Positions 18,845-28,506 are shown, counted from the first letter of the stretch. The stretch is DNA of 64,000 nucleotides from Arcticibacter sp045629565 (GCF_045629565.1 NZ_JAZQRL010000037.1:1-64000), one strand, 5' to 3'. Program-made: numbers and translations. Notes: a model not told the origin generated them from the sequence alone.

Positions 18845-20305
18845 TTATATATTCTTTTCTTCGCGCAGCTGTCTTATTTTGCTATGGCGCTTCCCATAAC
18901 TAAAATACAGTACTATCCCGAGGAACATCCATCCGGCCAATCTGATCCAACTTTCTGATGGTAGCGAATACATCAGATAAACACAGACCAGTATACCCAG
19001 AACAGGTACAACAGGAACCCAGGGGGTTCTGAACGGACGCTCAGCATTCGGCAGTCTTTTTCGAAGCACAAGAATACCGAAGCATACTAGTGCAAAAGCA
19101 AACAAGGTACCTATACTTACCATGTGACCGAGATCAGATACGGGAACAAATCCGGCGAACAGGCTCACGAAAACCATAAAGAAGATGTTCGTTTTCCAGG
19201 GTGTGTGAAACTTCCTGTGTATCGAGCTGAAAAACCGTGGTAGTAAGCCGTCTTTCGCCATTGTATAAAATACGCGTGACTGACCCATAAGCATTACCAA
19301 AAGCACAGACGTATATCCTGCGAGAATTGCTACTATCAATCCATCCTGTAAGAAGGTATAGCCCGTCATGGCAAATGCTGTGGCTGCTGGCTTAGCATCA
19401 CCCGCAAAGTCCTTGTAATTTACTAAGCCTGTCATCACATGGGCGAATAGAACATACAGAACCACACACACCAATAGTGAACCAATAATCCCTATTGGCA
19501 TACCTTTTTGGGGGTCTTTAGCCTCCTGAGCCGCAGTTGATACAGCATCGAAGCCAATAAACGCAAAGAAGACGACGGCAGCTCCGGTGGATATACCTGT
19601 CCAGCCGAAATTCTCAAATGCTCCAGTGTTTTCAGGAATATATGGGACATAGTTTTCAGGGTTGATATGACTCCATCCGAGGGTTATAAATAACACTACT
19701 ACAGCTATTTTAACTACTACCAGAACGTTGTTTATGGCTGCTGATTCGCGGGTTCCTCGCATTAAAACAAAAGACAGGAGGAAAACTATCAATACAGCGG
19801 GCAGGTTGATCAATCCTCCGGCTATCACCGTTCCATCTCCAAGACGCACCGTCTCCCAAGGTGAGACAGCAAGCTGATGAGGAATTGTAATATTATACTT
19901 ATGGAGGATTTCTAACAAGTATCTTGACCAACTAACCGATACGGTAGCGGCTCCGAGCGCATATTCCAGAACGAGGTCCCACCCTATAATCCATGCCATG
20001 AACTCTCCTAGTGTGGCATAAGAATACGTGTAGGCACTTCCGGCTACTGGAATCATTGATGCGAACTCCGCATAGCATAATCCAGCAAAAGCGCAGGCTA
20101 TAGCTGCAAGGACAAAGGATATTGTTACAGCCGGCCCTGCATTTTCTGCAGCTGCAATGCCCGTGAGGGAAAACAATCCGGCACCTATTATAGCGCCAAC
20201 ACCCAGGGCTATCAGGTTGAAACTCGAAAGGGTTCGCTTAAGATGACCTTCGCCACTCGCACCTGCTTCTAACAGTAGCTGTTCAATAGACTTTTTATGG
20301 AACAT
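18845..20305 (-). CDS. APC family amino acid permease (cationic amino acid transporter type)
   Basis: An inner-membrane amino acid permease of about 486 residues with 12 or more membrane helices. The first helix carries FNLIALGVGAIIGAGLF, the substrate-binding unwound helix of the APC superfamily, and GFDAVSTAAQEAKDPQKG is typical of the CAT subgroup. The exact amino acid is not readable from sequence. I choose the ATG at 20305; an in-frame TTG at 20326 would add seven residues. It follows hppA by 44 bases. Confidence 0.9.
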   Translation of the reverse strand: MFHKKSIEQLLLEAGASGEGHLKRTLSSFNLIALGVGAIIGAGLFSLTGIAAAENAGPAVTISFVLAAIACAFAGLCYAEFASMIPVAGSAYTYSYATLGEFMAWIIGWDLVLEYALGAATVSVSWSRYLLEILHKYNITIPHQLAVSPWETVRLGDGTVIAGGLINLPAVLIVFLLSFVLMRGTRESAAINNVLVVVKIAVVVLFITLGWSHINPENYVPYIPENTGAFENFGWTGISTGAAVVFFAFIGFDAVSTAAQEAKDPQKGMPIGIIGSLLVCVVLYVLFAHVMTGLVNYKDFAGDAKPAATAFAMTGYTFLQDGLIVAILAGYTSVLLVMLMGQSRVFYTMAKDGLLPRFFSSIHRKFHTPWKTNIFFMVFVSLFAGFVPVSDLGHMVSIGTLFAFALVCFGILVLRKRLPNAERPFRTPWVPVVPVLGILVCVYLMYSLPSESWIRLAGWMFLGIVLYFSYGKRHSKIRQLREEKNI

Positions 20306-20349
20306 AGATAGTAAAATAGAAATCAAACCTAATGCTTTTTCCTTTTAAA

Positions 20350-22590
20350 TCACAAGTGAATTGTAATCAAGTCGCTTTTTTCGCTGTCAGGAATTACATA
20401 TACAGGCGATGTTGCAGAGCGGAGGTGGATCTTTTTATCTTGCACTTGACGTGATCTGGATGTATGAGTGTTTTGTGAATCAGCTATATGTGGAGCAATA
20501 ATTAAAGAGACAATCGACATAAGCTTGATAAGAATATTCATTGAAGGACCGGACGTGTCTTTGAAGGGATCTCCGACAGTATCGCCGGTTATTGAGGCCT
20601 TATGTGGTTCTGAATTTTTGTAGAACGTCTCGTCGTTGATCAAGGCTCCCTTTTCGAATGATTTCTTTGCATTGTCCCAGGCTCCACCGGCGTTGGATTG
20701 GAACATACCCATAAGCACTCCCGAAACAGTGACTCCAGCCAGCACTCCACCCAGGACTTCAGGCCCAAGGGTGAAGCCAACAAGCACAGGAACCACCAGA
20801 GCAATAGCTCCGGGAAGCATCATTTCTCTAAGGGAAGCTTTAGTAGATATCGCAATACATTTTTCATATTCGGGTCTTGCCTCGTATTCCATTATACCGG
20901 GGATGTCACGGAACTGCCTGCGAACCTCTTGTACCATGTCCATGGCAGCCCTACCAACAGCGGCGATGGCGAGGGAGGAAAAAATATAGGGGATCATACC
21001 GCCCACAAATAGCCCTGCAAGAACATCCGCTTTATAGATATCAATAGAATCGATCCCCGCAATGCCGACAAATGCAGCAAAGAGTGCGAGCGATGTAAGT
21101 GCAGCGGATGCTATTGCAAAACCTTTTCCCGTAGCCGCAGTTGTATTTCCGACTGCGTCGAGATTATCTGTCCGCTCCCTTACTTCTGCTGGTAATTTGC
21201 TCATCTCTGCGATTCCACCGGCATTGTCTGCGATCGGTCCAAATGCATCAATAGCCAATTGCATTGCTGTAGTAGCCATCATTCCTGCTGCTGCTATTGC
21301 AACGCCATAGAGTCCTGCGAAATGGTATGATCCGTAAATTCCACATGCAAGAACCAGTATTGGAAGTAAGGTGGATTCCATCCCAACCGATAGTCCGCCA
21401 ATGATATTTGTAGCATGTCCTGTTGATGACTGATTAACAATTGACTGGACTGGTCTTTTGCCCATAGCGGTGTAATATTCAGTAATCAAACTCATGAGCG
21501 TTCCTACTAGAAGACCAACCAAAATAGAATAAAAGACATCCTCTTTGGTAAATGAGAAGCCTCTTATGAGCATGGTGTCTGGTAGCATCCAGATAACTGC
21601 GAAGTAAGAGGCCAGCGCTGTTAATATTATCGAAGACCAGTTTCCCAGATTAAGAGCAGCGAGAACACTATCCGATTCATTTTTTATCCTTACAAAAAAG
21701 GTAGATACGATCGAAAAGATCAGCCCTAACCCGGCAATCAGCATGGGAAGCAAGATAGGAGCAATTCCACCGAAATTATCTACCGAAATAATCTCGCGGC
21801 CCAATACCATTGTTGCGAGTATTGTAGCTACGTAAGACCCGAAAAGATCAGCTCCCATACCCGCTACATCGCCTACGTTATCACCTACATTGTCGGCAAT
21901 GGTAGCTGGATTTCTTACATCGTCTTCCGGAATACCGGCTTCCACCTTGCCAACGAGATCGGCTCCAACATCTGCAGCTTTGGTATATATCCCGCCCCCT
22001 ACACGCGCAAAAAGTGCTATTGACTCGGCACCCAGTGAAAATCCCGCGAGCACTTCAAGGGCTTTCTCCATACTCTTCCCATTAACCTCGGCACCAGTCT
22101 GAACCACATACATTTGATAAAAAACAATGAAAAGAGAACCCAAGCCGAGAACCGCGAGGCCAGCGACACCGAGTCCCATCACACTTCCTCCGTTGAATGC
22201 TACCCTGAAAGCCTTCGAAAGGCTCGTTTTGGCCGCCTGAGCGGTGCGGACATTTGCTTTGGTGGCAATATTCATTCCGATATATCCGGCAAGCGCTGAT
22301 GTAAAAGCACCAATCAGAAAAGAGACGGAAATCATCCAGCTTGAAGTCTCCACAAGCGTACCCGACCAACACAATATTGCACCAGTAACAAGCGCAAAAT
22401 AACTGAGGACCTTCCATTCTGCTTTTAAAAAAGCCATAGCACCGGCAGCGATGTATCCGGAAAGTGTTTGCATTTCAGCATCTCCGGGATCTTGGCTGAT
22501 TACCCATTTTGATTTCGAGAACATTACAATGATCCCAAGAATACCCATCAATGGGATGAGATAGATTAAGTTTGCGTACAGAAAGTTCAT
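20350..22590 (-). CDS. hppA: K+-dependent membrane-bound ion-pumping pyrophosphatase
   Basis: It couples pyrophosphate hydrolysis to pumping of H+ or Na+ across the inner membrane, with about 16 helices and 746 residues. The pyrophosphate site is seen in GIPEDDVRNPATIADNVGDN near 222, DAFGPIADNAGGIAEMSKL and GGAWDNAKK. The Ala in GNTTAATGKGF, where K+-independent enzymes have Lys, marks the K+-dependent class. Whether H+, Na+ or both are pumped cannot be settled by eye. After the last helix (SIVSLIIAPHIA) there is an extra hydrophilic tail of about 40 residues. It sits between the ICMT-like gene and the permease. Confidence 0.95.
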   Translation of the reverse strand: MNFLYANLIYLIPLMGILGIIVMFSKSKWVISQDPGDAEMQTLSGYIAAGAMAFLKAEWKVLSYFALVTGAILCWSGTLVETSSWMISVSFLIGAFTSALAGYIGMNIATKANVRTAQAAKTSLSKAFRVAFNGGSVMGLGVAGLAVLGLGSLFIVFYQMYVVQTGAEVNGKSMEKALEVLAGFSLGAESIALFARVGGGIYTKAADVGADLVGKVEAGIPEDDVRNPATIADNVGDNVGDVAGMGADLFGSYVATILATMVLGREIISVDNFGGIAPILLPMLIAGLGLIFSIVSTFFVRIKNESDSVLAALNLGNWSSIILTALASYFAVIWMLPDTMLIRGFSFTKEDVFYSILVGLLVGTLMSLITEYYTAMGKRPVQSIVNQSSTGHATNIIGGLSVGMESTLLPILVLACGIYGSYHFAGLYGVAIAAAGMMATTAMQLAIDAFGPIADNAGGIAEMSKLPAEVRERTDNLDAVGNTTAATGKGFAIASAALTSLALFAAFVGIAGIDSIDIYKADVLAGLFVGGMIPYIFSSLAIAAVGRAAMDMVQEVRRQFRDIPGIMEYEARPEYEKCIAISTKASLREMMLPGAIALVVPVLVGFTLGPEVLGGVLAGVTVSGVLMGMFQSNAGGAWDNAKKSFEKGALINDETFYKNSEPHKASITGDTVGDPFKDTSGPSMNILIKLMSIVSLIIAPHIADSQNTHTSRSRQVQDKKIHLRSATSPVYVIPDSEKSDLITIHL

Positions 22591-22636
22591 ATTGGTAGCT
22601 GGTTAGTTTATGCATGTTCATAGGTGCTGCTTATAG

Positions 22637-23359
22637 CTAATCGACCATCTTACCTGATTTTTTAAGATATCTTACAAATAGGTATAGGAGAGTTAGCGCT
22701 GCGAGGAAAACTGCGATTAAAATATTCCTTAAGTCGTTGTCATTGCTGGTGATCTGCGGATAGTAGAGAAGAAGGATAAGGGTGATTCCCACCAACCAAA
22801 TAAACTGCGTATTGTATTCCTTTAAAATCCATCTCCTTACATTAAAGTGCATACCATGGAGTGTAGAGCCTATACCTTTCCAATTAATCCACCATCGATC
22901 AACTCGATCACAGTACATTTCAAAGTCCTTCCCGAATTTGTTTCTCAGAAAGTTTTCTTCAGCAAGGACGATGGCTTGGTATATAAAGAGAAAGACAGGC
23001 ATGAACAGACCTACGAACAAAGCAGAATTGGAGAGAATCCCCACACCTAGAAGCATTAAAATATTACCCACGTAAAGTGGATTTCTGCAATGACGAAAGA
23101 CGCCTTCTGTGACCAGATTGTCCGCATAGACTTTCTTATTTTGCCCTCCACGAACTATATAGGCGAGCCCGATTGTGAGGCCTCTGATAAGTTGTCCGCT
23201 AACAGTGATTATCAATCCCAATACAATCGGCCAGATATAATAATTTTGTCCAAATGCGTCTTCGGTAAAAATCCGGGGAGAAGGAATAAAGAGAGCCAGA
23301 TACAGAAAAATGAAAAGCACATTTCTGTACCTGAAGAAAAAGTTGCCAATAGAAACCAT
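22637..23359 (-). CDS. Isoprenylcysteine carboxyl methyltransferase (ICMT)-like membrane protein
   Basis: A 240-residue membrane protein with about five helices. The core RHCRNPLYVGNILMLLGVG and later EENFLRNKFGKDFEMYCDRV form the SAM-binding pattern shared by ICMT and the related bacterial isoprenylcysteine methyltransferase/PEMT-like group. Bacteria lack prenylated CaaX proteins, so the substrate is probably a small molecule or lipid and is unknown here. It starts one base after the cmoA stop, which implies one transcript. Confidence 0.8.
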   Translation of the reverse strand: MVSIGNFFFRYRNVLFIFLYLALFIPSPRIFTEDAFGQNYYIWPIVLGLIITVSGQLIRGLTIGLAYIVRGGQNKKVYADNLVTEGVFRHCRNPLYVGNILMLLGVGILSNSALFVGLFMPVFLFIYQAIVLAEENFLRNKFGKDFEMYCDRVDRWWINWKGIGSTLHGMHFNVRRWILKEYNTQFIWLVGITLILLLYYPQITSNDNDLRNILIAVFLAALTLLYLFVRYLKKSGKMVD

Positions 23360-23360
23360 G

Positions 23361-24122
23361 TTAATTTTTTACTGCTACGATGCCTGAAAAATTATACCAT
23401 TTGAAAAAAACTTCGCATTGAGAAAAGCCAGCCTCTTTAAGCAGGAGGATATTTTCCGACAGCTTATAAGGAATTAATACATTTTCCAGTGCTTCACGCT
23501 TCTGGGATATTTCCATCTCGCTATAATGATTCCGTCTCTTGTAGTCGTAATAGTATTGGATAAAGCTGCGGTTAAAAGAGCTTTCCTCTGCTAAAATTTT
23601 TTCGACCAGAATAAGTACACCGCCAGGCACCAAGCCCTCTACAATTTTCCTTAGTACTTTTTCGCGACATATGGGTCTTATAAATTGTAAGGTCAGGCAT
23701 AATACAACAACCGATGCATTCTTTATTTCAAAATCCTGCTGAATGTTTGCTTCAATCAATTCGTAGGGGCGCTGAAAACCCGCCTCTTTAAGTTTACCAT
23801 CGCATTTCTTCAGCATCTCTGATGCGTCATCAATACCTACGAATTTGATATCTTCCGAAACGGTCTCATTCATTCCTATCAGAGTAGTTCCCGTGGAGCA
23901 GCCAAGATCATAGACTACTGTTTCGGGAAGTGCATGTTCGGCTGCGAGTTCTGAGATCATCCTTTGCATTTCGTCATAAAAAGGTACCGAGCGACTTACC
24001 ATGTCATCGAAGACGCTGACAACCTTGGTGCCGAACTTAAAGTCTGAGACCCGATTGATCTGGTCTCGGAAAACCTCGTCTCTTGGAGGCTCCGCGTTGG
24101 TGTTTTTAATATCGGTTTTCAA
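23361..24122 (-). CDS. cmoA: Carboxy-SAM synthase homologue (CmoA-like)
   Basis: A 253-residue methyltransferase-fold protein that resembles E. coli CmoA along its whole length: DEVFRDQINRVSDFKFG at the start, the motif VYDLGCSTGTT near 87, and HYSEMEISQKREALENVL near 200, including the Arg that binds the extra carboxylate. CmoA makes carboxy-SAM from SAM and prephenate; CmoB then uses it on wobble uridine in tRNA. No cmoB lies in the window, so the use of the product here is unproven. It heads a five-gene minus-strand group. Confidence 0.8.
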   Translation of the reverse strand: MKTDIKNTNAEPPRDEVFRDQINRVSDFKFGTKVVSVFDDMVSRSVPFYDEMQRMISELAAEHALPETVVYDLGCSTGTTLIGMNETVSEDIKFVGIDDASEMLKKCDGKLKEAGFQRPYELIEANIQQDFEIKNASVVVLCLTLQFIRPICREKVLRKIVEGLVPGGVLILVEKILAEESSFNRSFIQYYYDYKRRNHYSEMEISQKREALENVLIPYKLSENILLLKEAGFSQCEVFFKWYNFSGIVAVKN

Positions 24123-24231
24123 GTTTATAAAGTTGGTATGCAGTAAACGGATATTCAGGTGGATAGTTTTTTATCTAATATATTAAATTGCTTTGGTTTA
24201 ATACTATAGACGATTATTATACAAGTTTGAT

Positions 24232-24239
24232 TATTTTTG
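24232..24239 (+). promoter_or_regulatory. -7 promoter element of the agmatine pathway pair
   Basis: TATTTTTG matches TAnnTTTG exactly and lies 20 bases before the ATG at 24259, in the divergent gap with cmoA. A clear -33 TTTG at the right spacing is not seen. Confidence 0.5.
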
Positions 24240-24258
24240 TGGAACATACAAATATTAG

Positions 24259-25131
24259 ATGGATCAGAAAGTCAAAGTAGGACTGGTGCAGATGAGCTGC
24301 ACTTCGGGTAAGGAAGATAATCTTAAAAAAACTATTTCAAAGATCAGAGAGGTTGCAGGCCAGGGTGCTCAAATAGTTTGCTTACAGGAATTATTTACTT
24401 CGTTATATTTTTGTGATGTTGAAGATTATGACAACTTTTTGTTAGCAGAAACGATTCCTGGTCCTTCAACCGATTCACTTTCGGAAGTGGCAAAGGAGCT
24501 CAACGTCGTAATTATAGCTTCATTATTCGAAAAAAGAGCTCAGGGTTTGTATCATAATACAACAGCAGTTTTGGATGCAGATGGTACTTATTTAGGTAAA
24601 TATCGAAAGATGCATATCCCTGATGACCCAGGTTATTATGAGAAGTTCTATTTTACGCCAGGGGATATGGGGTATAAGGTATTTGATACCAAATATGCCA
24701 AAATCGGTGTGCTTATTTGTTGGGATCAATGGTATCCTGAAGCGGCACGTATCACTGCCCTGATGGGTGCAGAAATATTGTTTTTTCCTACAGCAATTGG
24801 CTGGGCGTCTTCTCAGGAAGTAAATACAAATACGGAGCAATATAATGCATGGCAGACCATACAGCGTAGCCACGCGGTCGCAAACGGAGTTCATGTGGTT
24901 TCTGTTAATCGGACTGGTGATGAGGGCCATATGAAGTTCTGGGGTGGATCTTTTATTGCAAATCCATTTGGAACAGTATTATACCAGGCACCTCATACTG
25001 AGGAAGAAAACCATGTGCATGAATTAGACTTAAGTAAGTCTGACCGTTATCGCACGCATTGGCCATTTCTTCGCGATAGAAGGATCGACTCTTATACACC
25101 TATAACCAAACGTTATATCGATGAAGGGTAA
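24259..25131 (+). CDS. aguB: N-carbamoylputrescine amidase
   Basis: A nitrilase-superfamily amidase that hydrolyses N-carbamoylputrescine to putrescine, CO2 and ammonia. The 290 residues carry the Glu-Lys-Cys triad: Glu44 in CLQELFTSLYFC, Lys in KYRKMHIPDDPGYYEKFYF near 118, and Cys in GVLICWDQWYPEAAR near 155. The extended match to AguB and the overlap with an agmatine deiminase gene make the assignment firm. Its last 11 bases overlap the next start codon. Confidence 0.95.
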   Translation: MDQKVKVGLVQMSCTSGKEDNLKKTISKIREVAGQGAQIVCLQELFTSLYFCDVEDYDNFLLAETIPGPSTDSLSEVAKELNVVIIASLFEKRAQGLYHNTTAVLDADGTYLGKYRKMHIPDDPGYYEKFYFTPGDMGYKVFDTKYAKIGVLICWDQWYPEAARITALMGAEILFFPTAIGWASSQEVNTNTEQYNAWQTIQRSHAVANGVHVVSVNRTGDEGHMKFWGGSFIANPFGTVLYQAPHTEEENHVHELDLSKSDRYRTHWPFLRDRRIDSYTPITKRYIDEG

Positions 25132-26206
25132 TTTTATTTCAGCAGGATTTCCTCCCTTTGCAAATGGCTCTACCCCGAAATCGCTAGGCTACACTTTCCC
25201 CGCAGAATGGGCGCGGCATGAAGCTACCTGGCTGAGCTGGCCACATAAAGAAGCGAGCTGGCCTGGGAAGTTAGATGCGATATTCACTCCGTACGCGCAG
25301 TTTATCAAAATATTATCTTTAGGTGAGAAGGTACGGATCAACGTTTTAGATGAAGCAATGAAGAACTTCGCACTGAAACATATTGAACCGACCGGTGCTG
25401 ACCTTACTAAAATTGAGTTCTTTTATCATAAGACTGACGACGCCTGGTGTCGCGATCATGGTCCGGCATTTCTAATTAACCCCCATGCGGAGAACAAAAA
25501 AGTTATCGTTGATTGGGGATATAATGCTTGGGGAGGCAAGTATCCACCTTATGACCAGGATGATATTATTCCGACGCTCATCGGCCAATCGTTCGACCTA
25601 CCAGTTTTTCATCCGGGAATTGTAATGGAAGGTGGATCCGTTGAATTTAATGGAGCTGGTACCATACTTACTTCAACATGCTGCCTTCTTAACGAGAATC
25701 GTAATCCCCACCTTAATCAGGGACAAATCGAGGAGTATTTATGTGAGTTTTATGGTGCAGATCAAATTTTATGGGTCAATGAAGGAATTGAAGGTGATGA
25801 TACTGATGGACATATTGATGATACCATTCGTTTCGTGAACCGAGATACAGTGCTCTCAGTCGTGGAAACCAATATTTATGACGACAATTATTCGCTGCTG
25901 CAACAAAACCTGTCATCATTAAGTAAGATGCGTCTTCTGGACGGCAAACAACTTAACGTGGTTGAACTTCCTATGCCTGATCCGGTGGTTTATGATGATA
26001 TGCGTTTGCCTGCGTCTTATGCCAATTACTATATCAGCAATGAACATGTTATTGTGCCTACATATCGTTGTGACAATGATGATAAGGCACTTGACATCAT
26101 TGGTGCCTGTTATCCGGAGCGTAAGATAGTGGGTATTGATTCAACTGAGATTATTTGGGGATTGGGCAGCTTTCACTGCCTTAGCCAACAAGAGCCGAGT
26201 ATTTAA
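25121..26206 (+). CDS. aguA: Agmatine deiminase
   Basis: It converts agmatine to N-carbamoylputrescine, the substrate of the preceding amidase; together they make putrescine. The 361-residue protein has the guanidino-modifying fold signatures: WLSWPHKEASWPG, WCRDHGPAF, EGGSVEFNG with the catalytic Glu, DDTDGHIDD with the His, and catalytic Cys in GSFHCLSQQ near 354. The ATG at 25121 overlaps aguB; the conserved part begins near residue 17, so a later start cannot be excluded. Its stop lies inside the terminator stem. Confidence 0.95.
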   Translation: MKGNFISAGFPPFANGSTPKSLGYTFPAEWARHEATWLSWPHKEASWPGKLDAIFTPYAQFIKILSLGEKVRINVLDEAMKNFALKHIEPTGADLTKIEFFYHKTDDAWCRDHGPAFLINPHAENKKVIVDWGYNAWGGKYPPYDQDDIIPTLIGQSFDLPVFHPGIVMEGGSVEFNGAGTILTSTCCLLNENRNPHLNQGQIEEYLCEFYGADQILWVNEGIEGDDTDGHIDDTIRFVNRDTVLSVVETNIYDDNYSLLQQNLSSLSKMRLLDGKQLNVVELPMPDPVVYDDMRLPASYANYYISNEHVIVPTYRCDNDDKALDIIGACYPERKIVGIDSTEIIWGLGSFHCLSQQEPSI

Positions 26207-26272
26207 ACTATCCTATAAACAGAAAAGGGGTCCAAAGTTGGACCCCTTTTCTGTTTATAGGATAGTTTAAAT
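26201..26272. terminator. Bidirectional terminator with a 35-bp perfect stem
   Basis: Bases 26201-26235 are the exact reverse complement of 26238-26272, with two bases between. The centre is AGAAAAGGGGTCC/GGACCCCTTTTCT and the outer arms are AT-rich. The stem includes the aguA stop codon and reaches the first base of the S46 peptidase stop codon, so both convergent transcripts end in the same hairpin. Confidence 0.9.
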
Positions 26273-28455
26273 TAAGGTTTCACTCCGATCTCTTCAAGAA
26301 GGAAATTTGCATTATCTACCTTGGAAGCGACCCATAGTACATATCTGATGTCTACACCGATTGAACGGCTGTAATTCTCATTCCATGCATAGTCATTAAT
26401 GGTAGCTTCGTAGGCTCTATCGAAATTAACACCGATGAGTTCACCTTTGCTATTCATCACAGGTGACCCCGAGTTTCCGCCTGTAGTGTCAAGATTATAC
26501 AAGAAAGAAACAGGGACATCGTTCAAGTCTTTCTTGGCAAATGGGCCGAAATCCTTAGCGAGCCATAGCTGCCTAATCTTAGGAGGATAATTAAACTCTG
26601 GATTGTCCGTACTGCCTTTTTCCAACAGTCCTTTAATTGTCGTAAAAGGCTTCATATAAGTGGCGTCTGCTGGTGAGAAGCCTCTAACGTATCCGAATGT
26701 AAGACGTAAAGTGCTGTTAGCATCCGGGATAAAATCCTGCTGTTTGAACCTTTCTTTGACAGCAACATAGTCTCCCATCAATTTGTTAAGTTGGCCCTCT
26801 CGGCGTTCTTTTTCGGGTCTTAGGATCTCTATCTGATCATGGATCTCTCTTTCAAACAATAATAGCGGGTCGATATATTCCGTCAACGACTTAGGCGATT
26901 TCAGAAGCACATTCATCACGTAGTTCTGATCTTTCAGCCGCGTGTATTGGTAACGACTATTTACAAATTTATCAATTTGTTCTTCGGCATTGAATCCTTT
27001 TATCACCTGCTTGTCTACAACAGCAATTCTCTGGTTTTTAGGAAGCTTGGCGGCATCCTCCAGCATTCGTGCGAATAGCTCTTTGTCCACGTCAATGTCG
27101 AAGCTATCATAGCGGTCGAGGAGTGACTTTTTCAGGCTGCCAATATTATCTGAGAAATACTTAGCTTTCTCAGCAACCGGCTTGGATGTAAGGTCAGTTT
27201 TAAAATCGTTTAACCGCTTGGCTATTTCTAACAGACTGGTGCTACTATAGATCTGTGTAAGCCACATATCACGATAGGCATCATTAAAGATCAGTTTGTA
27301 TAAGTTGTCAATGTCAGACATCAAGTTACCATATTTGGCCTTAAGCTCAACGTTCTCATTGATATATGAAGCCAAAGCTTCATCTTCCTGTTTCTTTTCT
27401 TTAACGAGGTCTAAGCCTTTCAGCCCTTTTAACTTACCGTTATAATTTTTCATTACATTAGCATTTCGCTTTATACGCGTAGCCAGTTTTATGTCTATAG
27501 CCCTGCTTTTCTTTCCGGCTTCAGTCATCGCTTTGTTTTGGAACTCATAAAGGTTCGAGACGTATGGGAGAAGGAAGTTTTGCTGATGCATTATGAATTG
27601 CGAAGGGCGATGTCTGAAGGTCCTGCCTGGGTATCCGAGGATGAATACAAAGTCGTCTTCGCTAACGCCATCTGCATTTACCTTCAGAAATTTCTTTGGC
27701 TTGTAAGGAACATTGTTTTTAGAATAAGTAGCGGGTGAGCCGTCTGGTGCTACGTATGCACGCATAAACGAAAAATCGCCTGTGTGTCGAGGCCAGACCC
27801 AATTATCAGTCTCGCCGCCAAACTCGCCTACATTACGGGATGGGACATATACGAGCCGAACGTCTTTTATAGTCTTGTAACGAAAAAGGACATAGGTTTT
27901 ACCAATGAACATTTCGGAAACCTCGGCTTCAATCGTTGAATCCTGCGCCTCAGCTTCAGCCGCTAATTTTTTCATTTCTGAATTGATCACCCTGATACGC
28001 GATGCAGGATCCGACACATTGGCTACCGAGGACAAGATTTTATCTGATACATCTTCATAGCTGTCTGTAATCCGGCAAGTCATGCCTTTAGCCTCAATCT
28101 CAGATGTTTTGTCTTCCGCTACAAATCCGTTTTCCAGATAATCATGTTCAGGAGTACTGGCGAGTTGCACAGCACTGAATGCGCAATGGTGATTGGTAAT
28201 AATGAGGCCGGCGTCAGAAATGAATGAGCCAGTACAACCACCTACGCGTACAAGAGCATCAACAAGGCTTGCAGTTTGGGTCTCGGTATTATAAATTTCC
28301 TTTTGGTCGATCTTCAAGCCTGCTTTGTTCAAGTTGACATTTTTAAGTTCGCTTAATGGGAACATTCCCTCGTCAGGCGGGACGTAAGCTGAGCCTGAAA
28401 TCAGTAGAACGAGTAATGATGTAATCAAAATCCTCTTCTTTTTGTTGGTCATCAT
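26272..28455 (-). CDS. S46 family dipeptidyl peptidase, DPP11-like
   Basis: S46 peptidases remove dipeptides from peptide N-termini in the periplasm of Bacteroidota. From the ATG at 28455 the protein has 727 residues and a signal peptide at about 8-24. The catalytic His is in IITNHHCAF (H90) and the Ser in TGGNSGSPVMN near 655. After it comes GVNFDRAYE: Arg at this position marks the DPP11 branch, which prefers Asp or Glu at P1, whereas DPP7 has Gly. A TTG at 28470 could add five residues. Function is inferred from these motifs. Confidence 0.9.
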   Translation of the reverse strand: MMTNKKKRILITSLLVLLISGSAYVPPDEGMFPLSELKNVNLNKAGLKIDQKEIYNTETQTASLVDALVRVGGCTGSFISDAGLIITNHHCAFSAVQLASTPEHDYLENGFVAEDKTSEIEAKGMTCRITDSYEDVSDKILSSVANVSDPASRIRVINSEMKKLAAEAEAQDSTIEAEVSEMFIGKTYVLFRYKTIKDVRLVYVPSRNVGEFGGETDNWVWPRHTGDFSFMRAYVAPDGSPATYSKNNVPYKPKKFLKVNADGVSEDDFVFILGYPGRTFRHRPSQFIMHQQNFLLPYVSNLYEFQNKAMTEAGKKSRAIDIKLATRIKRNANVMKNYNGKLKGLKGLDLVKEKKQEDEALASYINENVELKAKYGNLMSDIDNLYKLIFNDAYRDMWLTQIYSSTSLLEIAKRLNDFKTDLTSKPVAEKAKYFSDNIGSLKKSLLDRYDSFDIDVDKELFARMLEDAAKLPKNQRIAVVDKQVIKGFNAEEQIDKFVNSRYQYTRLKDQNYVMNVLLKSPKSLTEYIDPLLLFEREIHDQIEILRPEKERREGQLNKLMGDYVAVKERFKQQDFIPDANSTLRLTFGYVRGFSPADATYMKPFTTIKGLLEKGSTDNPEFNYPPKIRQLWLAKDFGPFAKKDLNDVPVSFLYNLDTTGGNSGSPVMNSKGELIGVNFDRAYEATINDYAWNENYSRSIGVDIRYVLWVASKVDNANFLLEEIGVKP

Positions 28456-28494
28456 ATATGTGTTTATCAATTCACAAAAATAAATTTAATAAAG

Positions 28495-28502
28495 TACTTT
28501 TA
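28495..28502 (+). promoter_or_regulatory. -7-like element just before the fRMsr gene
   Basis: TACTTTTA gives seven of eight matches to TAnnTTTG and ends four bases before the ATG at 28507, so the predicted start would leave essentially no leader. No clear -33 TTTG is visible. Confidence 0.35.
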
Positions 28503-28506
28503 CGGC

